From Blautia sp. An81 (GTDB lineage Bacteria; Bacillota; Clostridia; Lachnospirales; Lachnospiraceae), in the NCBI RefSeq assembly GCF_002161285.1, contig NZ_NFHH01000004.1, positions 124,001 through 188,000 on the forward strand: a stretch of 64,000 nucleotides of DNA. Direction: 5' to 3'. Shown piece after piece: positions 8,945-17,186 of the stretch. Below the pieces are notes generated by a model. That model saw only the letters and a program-made list of their open reading frames with translations, did no database searches and was not told where the DNA came from. The position numbers and the translations under genes are program-made. The first letter of the stretch is position 1, and every line of letters begins with the position of its first letter.

Positions 8945-9772
8945 CTAATTATCAGAAGTTACATAAAATAAGATCTTGGTAATATACTCACTTTCGTCAT
9001 AAGAGGTAATATAGTCATTAATACAGAATTCGTAGGAATCTGAGCAGATCTTCAGGTTATGGCTCCGGCAGTACTCCAGGATCTTTTCATAGGAGCGTCC
9101 AATAGACAGATAATCTCCCACATGATAGATCCCTGCGCATTTCCCCGCGGGAAGCTTACGGATATTTTCGGCTTTGTCGGTTTTCTCTATGGGAAGAAAA
9201 GCGTGGGAAGCCTCTGTATAACGACCTTCCAGGATACGCTCCAAAGGGACGACTACCCCGCATTGAAAAAATACAGGAAGCTGTTTCTGAAAAGAATCGG
9301 AAAAGCACTGTTTGGTGGCAATGCTGATCTCCCGGAGAGTGTAAGGCTCTTCTACAGACTGGACCAGGATGTATTGGGAGCTGATATCTTCCAGAAACAC
9401 AGAGCTTTCTTTTCCCCGGAGCCCCCTGGTTTCTTCCATCTGCTGGCAGCGGTTCACCAGACGGCTCCGGATCATGAACAGTTCCTGGATCCGGCTGTCA
9501 ATGACAGAGAGCTGGTTTTTCATGGCAGCCAGACTGCTGTCAATGGTGTAGTGCTGCATATGCTCTTTGATTTCGCTGAGAGAAAAACCGATTTTCTTCA
9601 TAATGAGAATGGTATCCAGGTAGTCAAGCTGTTTGGCGCTGTAGTACCGGTAGCCGTTGTTGGGATCCACATAATCGGGACAGAACAGGCCGATCTTGTC
9701 ATAGAAGATCAGGGTCTGCTTTGAAATTTTCTGATATCTGGCTACTTCGCCGATGGAAAATAAATTCTCCAT
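8945..9772 (-). CDS. MerR-family transcriptional regulator with effector-binding domain
   Basis: 275 residues. The N-terminus has the MerR winged helix: FSIGEVARYQKISKQTLIFYD and the NNGYRYYSAKQL wing within residues 4-50, then a long dimerisation helix. The C-terminal ~160 residues look like a BmrR/GyrI-type ligand pocket, so a small-molecule effector is likely. The ATG at 9772 was chosen over longer in-frame starts because GGAGGCAGC sits directly before it and the winged helix begins there. It is divergent from the YitT-type gene at 9907. The promoter between them has the stretched spacer typical of MerR targets, so this protein probably activates that gene and may control itself. Confidence 0.85.
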   Translation of the reverse strand: MENLFSIGEVARYQKISKQTLIFYDKIGLFCPDYVDPNNGYRYYSAKQLDYLDTILIMKKIGFSLSEIKEHMQHYTIDSSLAAMKNQLSVIDSRIQELFMIRSRLVNRCQQMEETRGLRGKESSVFLEDISSQYILVQSVEEPYTLREISIATKQCFSDSFQKQLPVFFQCGVVVPLERILEGRYTEASHAFLPIEKTDKAENIRKLPAGKCAGIYHVGDYLSIGRSYEKILEYCRSHNLKICSDSYEFCINDYITSYDESEYITKILFYVTSDN

Positions 9773-9839
9773 GCTGCCTCCTTTGAACAAAATAATCCAG
9801 GATGGAAACACTGACTGTGCAAAATTTATCCAGGATCTC

Positions 9840-9870
9840 TTGACATTATAGTTACTATATCCTTTATTAT
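9840..9870 (+). promoter_or_regulatory. MerR-type promoter with 19-bp spacer and central palindrome
   Basis: TTGACA at 9840-9845 and TATTAT at 9865-9870 are separated by 19 bp rather than 17. The spacer holds the dyad TATAGTTACTATA (9847-9859). This geometry is the hallmark of promoters that MerR proteins twist into an active form. It faces the YitT-type gene and lies upstream of the divergent merR gene. Confidence 0.8.
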
Positions 9871-9906
9871 AAAGTTCCAGAAGAGAAAACACAAGGAGGC
9901 GTTTTT

Positions 9907-10578
9907 GTGAAGACAAACTGGTTGTTGACTATAAGAAATAAGCTCACAGAGGGACTCACCTGGAAAAAAATCCTTTTGATCATACTTGGGGCAGGAATCT
10001 GTACCTTTGGCATACACAATATCCACCAGCGCACGGGGATCACAGAAGGCGGGGTTATCGGTATGATGCTCCTGGTAGAACGGTGGCTGGGGATCTCCCC
10101 TTCGGCTATCACTTCGGTTCTGGATATTTCCTGTTATCTGCTGGCTTTTAAATATCTGGGAGGACAGTTTATCAAGATTTCCATGATCTCTACGTTAAGT
10201 GTATCCCTGTTCTATAAATTCTGGGAGTTGTTTCCTCCTATGCTGCCGGATCTGTCCGAATATCCCCTGGCGGCGGCTGTGGCAGGAGGACTTTTCGTGG
10301 GGATCGGCGTAGGGATCATTGTCCGTCAGGGAGGCTCCAGCGGCGGTGACGACGCCCTGGCCCTGACCATATCCAGAGTGACCCGCTGGCGGCTGTCCCG
10401 GTCCTATCTTTTTACAGACCTGGTAGTCCTGGGACTTTCCCTGACTTATATTCCGGTTTTACGGATTGCTTTTTCACTGATTACAGTTACGATCTCTTCT
10501 TTCCTTATCGATCTGGTACAGAACTTCGGGAAGAACAAGGTATCCGAAACATCCAAGGTCCAGGCTCAGGGAGAGTAG
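9907..10578 (+). CDS. YitT-family membrane protein
   Basis: 223 residues with about five hydrophobic helices and conserved YitT features: TFGIHNIHQRTGITEGGVIG near the front and RQGGSSGGDDALA near residue 140. The family is widespread in Firmicutes, and its transport or sensing role is not settled. The protein lacks the C-terminal DUF2179 domain of full-length YitT (about 280 residues), so it is a short form. The start is GTG, with AAGGAGG 7 bp upstream. Transcription is expected from the MerR-type promoter 40 bp upstream. Confidence 0.8.
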   Translation: MKTNWLLTIRNKLTEGLTWKKILLIILGAGICTFGIHNIHQRTGITEGGVIGMMLLVERWLGISPSAITSVLDISCYLLAFKYLGGQFIKISMISTLSVSLFYKFWELFPPMLPDLSEYPLAAAVAGGLFVGIGVGIIVRQGGSSGGDDALALTISRVTRWRLSRSYLFTDLVVLGLSLTYIPVLRIAFSLITVTISSFLIDLVQNFGKNKVSETSKVQAQGE

Positions 10579-10655
10579 AACAGAAATTTATCCTTAAAAA
10601 TATCTTGCCTTTTCCATGAGAACTCCCATAATAGTAGTTGGAGGAAAAGGAGATT

Positions 10656-11333
10656 ATGAACAAGATTCTGATTTTAGAAGATGACAGAAAATTAAATGAC
10701 GGGATCCGGCTGGCTCTTAGAAGGGAAGACTGTACTTTTCTCCAGTGCCAGACCATAGAAGAGGCCCGGGAACTGCTGAAGAAAGAAAAAGTCCGGCTGA
10801 TTCTTCTGGATCTGAACCTTCCGGACGGAAACGGACTGGATTTTCTTCAGGAGATCCGGGCAAAGAGCGCCGTGCCGGTGATCATCATTACCGCCAATAA
10901 CATGGAAACGGATATTGTTATGGGGCTGGAGCTGGGGGCCAATGACTATATTACCAAGCCTTTCAGCCTGATGGTTTTAAGAGCCAGGGCAGGAGTACAG
11001 TTAAGACAGCAGGATATGTCCGGGCAGACCCTGTATCAGGAAGGCCCTTTTTCCTTTGATTTTCAGCGGCTGGTCTTTCAGGTAAGAGGCAGGGAAGTAG
11101 AGTTCAGCAAGACAGAACAGCGGCTTCTGAGAAAATTGCTGGAGAACAAAGGCGCTACTTTAAAGAGGACCTATCTTATTGATGAAGTATGGAGCGGAGA
11201 TACAGAATTTGTAGATGAACATGCCCTGACAGTGGCTATCAAGCGGCTGAGGGACAAGATCGAGGAAGACAGTAAAAATCCCAGATACATCAAAACGGTA
11301 TACGGGATCGGATATACCTGGGCGGCACAGTGA
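10656..11333 (+). CDS. OmpR-family response regulator
   Basis: 225 residues. The receiver domain (1-115) has the acidic pair ED near residues 8-10, phospho-acceptor D52 in LLDLNLPDG, the threonine in IITAN, and the lysine in YITKPF. The C-terminal winged helix (about 130-225) ends with the usual KRLRDKIEED and VYGIGYTW elements. The ATG at 10656 was preferred over TTG 10638 because AAGGAG lies 6 bp before it. The kinase gene begins 1 bp after the stop. With the ABC/FtsX genes downstream, this is a VraR/BceR-style unit that probably senses envelope stress or a peptide antibiotic. Confidence 0.9.
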   Translation: MNKILILEDDRKLNDGIRLALRREDCTFLQCQTIEEARELLKKEKVRLILLDLNLPDGNGLDFLQEIRAKSAVPVIIITANNMETDIVMGLELGANDYITKPFSLMVLRARAGVQLRQQDMSGQTLYQEGPFSFDFQRLVFQVRGREVEFSKTEQRLLRKLLENKGATLKRTYLIDEVWSGDTEFVDEHALTVAIKRLRDKIEEDSKNPRYIKTVYGIGYTWAAQ

Positions 11334-11334
11334 T

Positions 11335-12264
11335 ATGGAAATGATAATATTTGGAACAGGAATGCTTGTTTTGGCAGCAGGGGTCTGCCTTTATGGAAGA
11401 CAGAAAGAGCGGCGGCTTCTGGAACGGCTGGAGTCTATGCTGGAAAAGGCCAGGAGCGGAAGCTTCCGCCAGGAAGAGATCGACGAGACTATGGTATCCT
11501 CTGTGGAAAATTCCATGGCCCGTTTTCTGGAGGACAGCAGACTGGCAGAAGAAAACATGAATCAGCGCAAAGAGCGAGTACAGACTATGATATCGGATAT
11601 ATCTCATCAGACGGCTATACCTATTTCCAATATCCTGGTATACAGCCAGCTTCTGGAAGAGGACTGTACAGATCCTCAGATGAGAGAATACGGGACGGTG
11701 ATCCGCCAGCAGGGAGAAAAGCTTCAGTTTCTCCTGGATTCCCTGGTGAAGATATCCAGGCTGGAAAACGGGATCATACAGACAGTCCCTCAAAAGGGGG
11801 AGCTGGGTGAACTGGCCTGCCAGGTAAAAAGCCTTATGGAACAGAAAGCCGGAGAGAAACAGATATCCCTTGAGGTAAAGCCAGGGAAAGAGAAAGTCTA
11901 TGCCTGGTTTGACCGGAAGTGGACCAGGGAAGCCCTGATGAATCTGGTGGATAACGCAGTGAAATATACGCCGTCTGGTGGAAAAGTTACCCTGGAAGTG
12001 GTTTCTTACAGCCTGTTTTCCAGGATCGACGTCCGGGATACGGGGATCGGAATAGAAGAGGAAGAACTGCCGGAGATCTTTCAAAGGTTTTACCGGAGCC
12101 GGGACGTCCTTTCAGAGGAAGGGGTAGGACTGGGCCTGTATCTGGCAAGAGAAATTGTCAGAAGCCAGGGAGGATATATCAAGGTTTCTTCAAAGAAAGG
12201 GGAGGGAAGTGTCTTTTCCGTATTTCTTCCCAGTGAAAAAAGAGAAAATGTCTCCAGACTGTGA
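11335..12264 (+). CDS. Sensor histidine kinase with minimal sensor region
   Basis: 309 residues. One N-terminal hydrophobic helix (2-20) is the only membrane segment, so there is no extracellular sensing domain. The H box is SDISHQTAIPISN with H91. The ATPase domain has the N box NLVDNAVKYTP, G1 DTGIGI and G2 GVGLGLYLA. Kinases this bare usually take their signal from a partner transporter, and an ABC/FtsX pair follows directly. Translation is close to coupled with the response regulator (stop and start 1 bp apart). The stop codon lies inside the terminator hairpin. Confidence 0.88.
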   Translation: MEMIIFGTGMLVLAAGVCLYGRQKERRLLERLESMLEKARSGSFRQEEIDETMVSSVENSMARFLEDSRLAEENMNQRKERVQTMISDISHQTAIPISNILVYSQLLEEDCTDPQMREYGTVIRQQGEKLQFLLDSLVKISRLENGIIQTVPQKGELGELACQVKSLMEQKAGEKQISLEVKPGKEKVYAWFDRKWTREALMNLVDNAVKYTPSGGKVTLEVVSYSLFSRIDVRDTGIGIEEEELPEIFQRFYRSRDVLSEEGVGLGLYLAREIVRSQGGYIKVSSKKGEGSVFSVFLPSEKRENVSRL

Positions 12265-12294
12265 TATTTCAGAAACGGTCTGGAGATTTCTTTC
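12251..12294 (+). terminator. Terminator overlapping the kinase stop codon
   Basis: TCTCCAGAC (12251-12259) pairs with GTCTGGAGA (12278-12286), followed by a T-rich run. It separates the two-component genes from the ABC genes, which may therefore have their own regulated promoter in the remaining 70 bp. Confidence 0.7.
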
Positions 12295-12362
12295 TGCTAT
12301 CCTGTCCTTAAAGAAATCCGGGCCTTTGAGTTTGAACAGGATACCGGGGAAAAGGAGGCATT

Positions 12363-13055
12363 ATGAAAATACTGGAAGTAAAAGATCTGAGAAAAATATA
12401 CGGAAAGGGAGAGACTCTGGTGAAAGCCCTGGACGGGGTCAGCTTCTCTGTGGAGAAAGGAGAATTTCTGGCAGTGGTGGGAACCAGCGGCAGCGGAAAG
12501 TCCACCCTTCTCCATATGATGGGAGGGCTGGATATTCCTACCGGCGGAAAGGTACTGATTGATGGAAAAGACCTGTCTTCCATGAAGGAGGAAGAGCTGA
12601 CTATCTTTCGGAGGAGGAATATTGGCTTTGTATTCCAGAGCTATAATCTGGTCCCTATGCTGAACGTTATGGAGAATATCACCCTGCCCCTGGGGCTGGA
12701 CGGCAAAAAGCCGGACAGGGAGTATCTGGAAAATGTGATCCGCATGCTGGGCCTGGAAAAGAAGAAAAACAGTCTTCCCAGCCAGCTTTCCGGAGGGCAG
12801 CAGCAGAGGGTGGCCATTGCCAGGGCTCTGTCGGCAAAGCCGGCCATTTTGCTGGCTGACGAGCCCACAGGGAACCTGGACAGCCGGACCAGCCAGGATG
12901 TGCTGAGTCTGCTGCGGATCACCTGCCAGCAGTTTCACCAGACCATGGTGATGATCACTCATAATGAAGAGATCGCTCAGACAGCGGACCGGATCTTGCG
13001 CATTGAAGACGGAAAACTGGTGAAGGGAAGTGATGACTATGGTATTGGTGAATAG
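12363..13055 (+). CDS. ABC transporter ATP-binding protein (MacB/LolD type)
   Basis: 230 residues with Walker [11 protein letters not shown] loop [10 protein letters not shown], signature LSGGQQQR, Walker [14 protein letters not shown] and the switch histidine in [16 protein letters not shown] is typical of ATPases that pair with FtsX-like permeases (MacB, LolD, BceA, VraF). Its 3' end overlaps the permease start, so the two are translationally coupled. The preceding two-component system probably controls expression (inference). Confidence 0.92.
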   Translation: MKILEVKDLRKIYGKGETLVKALDGVSFSVEKGEFLAVVGTSGSGKSTLLHMMGGLDIPTGGKVLIDGKDLSSMKEEELTIFRRRNIGFVFQSYNLVPMLNVMENITLPLGLDGKKPDREYLENVIRMLGLEKKKNSLPSQLSGGQQQRVAIARALSAKPAILLADEPTGNLDSRTSQDVLSLLRITCQQFHQTMVMITHNEEIAQTADRILRIEDGKLVKGSDDYGIGE

Positions 13056-15555
13056 CAGAAAGACCATCTGGCTTCTGACCAGGCGTTTTCTGAAGATTAA
13101 CCGGGGGAGAAATATCATAGCGGTCCTGGCAGTGATTATGACTGCAGTAATGTTTACCGCTTCTTTTACGGCGGCAGTTTCTGCGCTCCGCTCCACTATG
13201 AATCAGGAGATGCGGACCAGTATGGATTCCAGCCAGATTTCTGTTCAGGACCTTACAGAAGAACAGTTTCGCCAGATCAGCCAGTATGACAAGATCAAAG
13301 AGATGGGCTACACGATTTTTCTGTCGGTGGCGGAAAATGAAGAGCTGCAGACCATCTCCACAGAAATCCGTTATGCAGATGAAAACGGGGCCAGGAGTTA
13401 TCAGTGCCTTCCTACCCAAGGAACACTCCCCCAGGGGGAGAAGGAGGCGGCTGTCAGCACTATTGTTCTGGATCTGCTGGGTGTACCTCATGAGATCGGC
13501 AGTACCGTGACTCTTACCTATAGTGCTTCGGGAAAACAGATTACAGAGGATTTCCGGCTCAGCGGTTTCTGGGAAGGAGATCCCCTGCCAAGGGGCCAGA
13601 TGGTGTGGATTTCCAGAGATTACTGTCTGGCCCATATGAAAACCGCCACAGAGGAGTCCATTGCAATGGGAGATTTTGAGGGGGACTATAATCTGAGCCT
13701 GTGGTTTGACAATATCTTTAAGCTGAACCAGTATAAGGAAGAGATTGAGGAACTTTATCATGTGTCCGATACTCCCGCCAGGATGGATATTCCCCCGGCT
13801 TATGACAGGCTTTTCGGAGAAGACGGTTTTCCTTTTGCCACGGTAGGGGCAGTGGTTTTTCTGGTCTTTCTGTCCGGTTATCTGATCATTTATAACGTGT
13901 TTCAGATCTCGGTAAAAAACGATATCCGGGCCTATGGGCTTCTGAAGAATATCGGGACTACGGGAAGGCAGTTAAAGGGGATTGTTCGAAGGCAGGCACT
14001 GCTCCTGTCCGGAATAGGGATTCCCATTGGCCTGCTCCTTGGGTGGCTGGCCGGCAGGGCCATGGTGCCTTATCTTCTGGAATCGGATCTGGGGGCAGAA
14101 TCCCCGGAAGTTCTGGTCAGCACCAGTCCCTGGATCTTTCTGACTGCCGTTCTTTTCTCCCTGGCTACGGTCTATATTGCCTGTATGCGTCCCTGCCATA
14201 TTGTAGCGAAAGTGTCTCCTGTGGAAGCGGTGCGGATGACGGAAGGGTCTGCCCGGAACCGGGAGAGAAAAGGCCATAAGGTCACTCCGGGGATCATGGC
14301 CCTGGAAAATATGAAAAGGACCTGGAAGAAATCTGTACTGGTGGTGTTCTCCCTGACCCTTCCCATCTTCCTTCTGAACTGTATCTATACAATACAGAAA
14401 GGGTTTGATTTTGACATTTATATAGATACTTATATTTCTTCGGACTTTAAAATCACAGGATCCGGAACTATGGCTCAGTATGCCGATCTGAATGCACTGA
14501 CTCCCGAGATATTGGGGGATATCCGGAGTCAGGAAGGCATAGAAAGCCTGGCCTGTGTCTATGACACAGAGGAACTCCATCTCCTGAGCGAGAAAGAGTA
14601 TAAGATTCTGGAAAATATGATGGATCTTGCAGAAAAAGAAGAAATTTACGACAGTACTTGGGCCCAGGAAGAGAGAAAGCGCCTGGAAAGCAGACAGATA
14701 CCTTCCCATGTACTGGGAATCAACCAGGCGGCCTTTGAGAAAATGGAATTTCTGGACAGCTCCTGTACCTGGCAGGAATTTACACAGGGAGACTATGTGA
14801 TCGTTTCCGCCAGTACCGATGGCTTTGGGGGATATTCAGAACCGGGGGACAGGATCGCCCTTGAGATCGAAGGACAGAAGAGAGAGTTCCAGGTCCTGGG
14901 GGTGGGGGCCGTGCCTTATGATCTGGAGTATCCTTTTGGAGCAGGTACTTATTATGATGTTTCTTTTTACCTTCCGGAAGAGACTTATCTTCAGATGGGA
15001 GGAAATCCGGGGGCTATGACTGTGGGGATCGAGGCAGAGGAAGGAGAGGAGAAAGCACTGGGAAAATGGCTGGAAGACTATCTGACTGATAAGCCTCAGC
15101 TTCTCATGGACTCCCGCATGGAACTGGAGCAGCAGTGCAGCCAGTTTGCCGGAAAATATATGTTGATCCTGGGTCTTTTGTGCGGGGTGCTGTTTGTGAT
15201 CGGCGTACTGAACTTTTTCAATACTTCGGCGGTGTCTGTGATCAGCAGGAAAAAGGAGCTGTCTTTGCTGGAAGCGGTAGGAATGACCAGAAAGCAGGTT
15301 CTGAGAATGCTGTGTACCGAAGGAGGGATCTATTTCCTGGCAGCCCTTGGGCTGGCGGATACGGCAGGGATACCTCTTATGCGAGCAGTGATCGCAAAGA
15401 CCGCAGGCAGGAGTTTCTTCTTTACTTATCACCCTTCCATAGCGGTCAGCCTTCTGGCCATTCCCATTCTGGCCCTCATAGCCTGGGGAGTTCCCAGATA
15501 TCATTACCGGAAAATGTGCCGGGAGACTGTTGTGGAGCGGATCAGGGAAGAGTAG
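13033..15555 (+). CDS. FtsX-like ABC transporter permease
   Basis: About 840 residues. Helix 1 is near residues 20-45, followed by a large extracytoplasmic region of about 200 residues, a three-helix FtsX block (about 270-390), a second extracytoplasmic domain (about 450-690) and a last three-helix block. This two-block layout matches permeases that export or detoxify peptides and lipids. ATGs at 13033 and 13039 are both possible, and the first has AAGGGA at suitable distance. It overlaps the ATPase gene by about 23 bp. With the upstream two-component pair it forms a sensing and detoxification set like BceRS-BceAB, although the arrangement of helices differs from BceB (10 helices, one extracellular domain). 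Confidence 0.85.
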   Translation: MTMVLVNSRKTIWLLTRRFLKINRGRNIIAVLAVIMTAVMFTASFTAAVSALRSTMNQEMRTSMDSSQISVQDLTEEQFRQISQYDKIKEMGYTIFLSVAENEELQTISTEIRYADENGARSYQCLPTQGTLPQGEKEAAVSTIVLDLLGVPHEIGSTVTLTYSASGKQITEDFRLSGFWEGDPLPRGQMVWISRDYCLAHMKTATEESIAMGDFEGDYNLSLWFDNIFKLNQYKEEIEELYHVSDTPARMDIPPAYDRLFGEDGFPFATVGAVVFLVFLSGYLIIYNVFQISVKNDIRAYGLLKNIGTTGRQLKGIVRRQALLLSGIGIPIGLLLGWLAGRAMVPYLLESDLGAESPEVLVSTSPWIFLTAVLFSLATVYIACMRPCHIVAKVSPVEAVRMTEGSARNRERKGHKVTPGIMALENMKRTWKKSVLVVFSLTLPIFLLNCIYTIQKGFDFDIYIDTYISSDFKITGSGTMAQYADLNALTPEILGDIRSQEGIESLACVYDTEELHLLSEKEYKILENMMDLAEKEEIYDSTWAQEERKRLESRQIPSHVLGINQAAFEKMEFLDSSCTWQEFTQGDYVIVSASTDGFGGYSEPGDRIALEIEGQKREFQVLGVGAVPYDLEYPFGAGTYYDVSFYLPEETYLQMGGNPGAMTVGIEAEEGEEKALGKWLEDYLTDKPQLLMDSRMELEQQCSQFAGKYMLILGLLCGVLFVIGVLNFFNTSAVSVISRKKELSLLEAVGMTRKQVLRMLCTEGGIYFLAALGLADTAGIPLMRAVIAKTAGRSFFFTYHPSIAVSLLAIPILALIAWGVPRYHYRKMCRETVVERIREE

Positions 15556-15679
15556 GTCCTGTAGTTTTCCGTGCTTGGCATGTCCTGGATCTTTTGCTAT
15601 ACTTTTATACAGAATGCAGATTTTGCAAAAGTTTTGGCAAAGTATGCTGCAGCAAGGAAAAACAGGAGGAACTTTGAAA

Positions 15680-17029
15680 ATGAAAGAAGACAGTAAAAAC
15701 GACTTATTTGAGAAGGCGCCTATTCCCAGGGCCTATTTCACTTTTGCCCTGCCGGTGGTGTTCAGCATGGTGGTTTCCCTGGTCTATAATATGGTGGATA
15801 CCTTTTTTATCGCTCAGACCGGAAATACAGATCTGGTGGCGGGAGTTTCTTTAAGCGCTCCTGTTTTTACATTGATGATCGCTCTGGGGGATATTTTCGG
15901 ACTGGGGGGAAGCTCGGTGATCTCCCGGCTTTTCGGGCAGAAGTTGGATAAAGACGGGAAGCGTCTCAGTGTGTTTTGCTTTTACGGCGCTATTGCCTGC
16001 GGAATCCTGGTGACTGTGCTTCTTCTGCTATTTAGAGGGCCTGTACTTACTCTTTTAGGGGCGGACAGGGATACCATGACCTATGCCTCCCAGTACTATA
16101 CCTACATTGCCCTGGGCGCTCCCTTTATCATTGTGTCCTATACACCCCTGAACCTTCTGCGGACAGAGGGATTTGCTACTGCTTCCATGGTGGGAAGTAT
16201 CCTGGGAGCTGTGGTGAACATGATTCTGGACCCGGTCTTTATCTTTACCCTGGGGATGGGGGCTGCAGGTGCGGCCATCGCCACAGTGATCGGCAATATT
16301 TGCACAGACCTGTTTTTTCTGTGGTTCCTTCTGAAGAAAAGCAGGCGGCTGTCTGTGGATCCCAGAGGATTTCATATCCAAAAGGGAGAACTGGGACAGA
16401 TCTTTGCCATTGGGATTCCGGCTTCTGTTACAAATTTAATGCAGAGCCTGGGAATGGCCCTTACAAACCGTTTTCTCCTCCCCTATGGAAATGACGCTGT
16501 GGCGGCTATGGGGATCGTGATGAAGGTAAACCTCATCGCAGTGCTGGTACTGGTGGGACTGGCTTTTGGCGTCCAGCCTCTCATTGGCTACAATTACGGA
16601 GCGAAAAACAGCAGTCGGCTGAGGGATATCCTGAAATTCAGCTATGGATTTGAATGCGGGACGGCGGCGGTCCTGGCGCTGCTTCTGTCCGTGGCGGCTC
16701 CGGCACTGATCAGGATCTTTATGCAGGATCCAGGGATTATTGAGCTTGGGGTTCCAATGCTCCGCTTCCAGCAGGCGGGAATGATCTTTATCGCCGTGGT
16801 GCTGGTGACCACAAGTACTTTTCAGTCTGCGGGAAAAGCTCTGGGGGCCTTCCTCCTGTCTGTGAGCAGACAGGGTGTGATCTTCGCTATTGTGATCTTC
16901 CTGGCTTCAAAAACTTTTGGCTACAATGGCGTCCTGGCTTCTCAGGCAGTTTCAGATTGCCTCACTGCCATCCTGGCGGCAGTGCTTCTGTTTCGGTGGA
17001 TACGGGAAGAAAAGGGAAGCGTCTTTTAA
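15680..17029 (+). CDS. MATE-family efflux transporter
   Basis: 449 residues with twelve predicted helices. Two MatE repeats are visible: PIPRAYFTFALPVVFSMVV near the start, and GIPASVTNLMQSLGMA around residue 245. Also typical are MILDPVFIFTLGMGAAGAA and QPLIGYNYGAKN. Such proteins export cationic drugs or metabolites with sodium or proton antiport. The ATG at 15680 was chosen because AGGAGGA sits 9 bp upstream and the longer frame has no family similarity. It lies 124 bp after the FtsX permease and may be read with it. Confidence 0.9.
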   Translation: MKEDSKNDLFEKAPIPRAYFTFALPVVFSMVVSLVYNMVDTFFIAQTGNTDLVAGVSLSAPVFTLMIALGDIFGLGGSSVISRLFGQKLDKDGKRLSVFCFYGAIACGILVTVLLLLFRGPVLTLLGADRDTMTYASQYYTYIALGAPFIIVSYTPLNLLRTEGFATASMVGSILGAVVNMILDPVFIFTLGMGAAGAAIATVIGNICTDLFFLWFLLKKSRRLSVDPRGFHIQKGELGQIFAIGIPASVTNLMQSLGMALTNRFLLPYGNDAVAAMGIVMKVNLIAVLVLVGLAFGVQPLIGYNYGAKNSSRLRDILKFSYGFECGTAAVLALLLSVAAPALIRIFMQDPGIIELGVPMLRFQQAGMIFIAVVLVTTSTFQSAGKALGAFLLSVSRQGVIFAIVIFLASKTFGYNGVLASQAVSDCLTAILAAVLLFRWIREEKGSVF

Positions 17030-17068
17030 AAATAGAAAAGAGATATAGCCATAGAAAAAAATATCTGT

Positions 17069-17171
17069 TATACTTATATTCAGAAAGTAAAATATCCCGC
17101 TGAGAGCGGGAGTCAGGGATTCAGCAAAGGCGCTGACGGAGAGAGAACTCTGTCAGCGCCTTTCAATTTTT
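17069..17171 (+). promoter_or_regulatory. Leader with mutually exclusive hairpins before the KaiC/PEP-synthase hybrid gene
   Basis: A TATACT box (17069-17074) is followed by hairpin CCCGC-TGAGA-GCGGG (17096-17110) and then a strong intrinsic terminator: GGCGCTGAC (17129-17137) with GTCAGCGCC (17152-17160) and a T-rich run. The ribosome site AGGAGG begins only 4 bp after the T-run. GTCAG at 17112-17116 can instead pair with CTGAC at 17132-17136, which would break the terminator. It could be an attenuator or small riboswitch, or merely the terminator of the MATE gene. The -35 box is poor. I recognise no known riboswitch class. Confidence 0.5.
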
Positions 17172-17186
17172 ATCAGGAGGTTATTT

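Noticed and set aside
13030-13055. Frameshift between the ABC ATPase and the FtsX permease
   Set aside because: Both proteins are full length with normal ends; a 23-bp overlap with coupled translation is ordinary.
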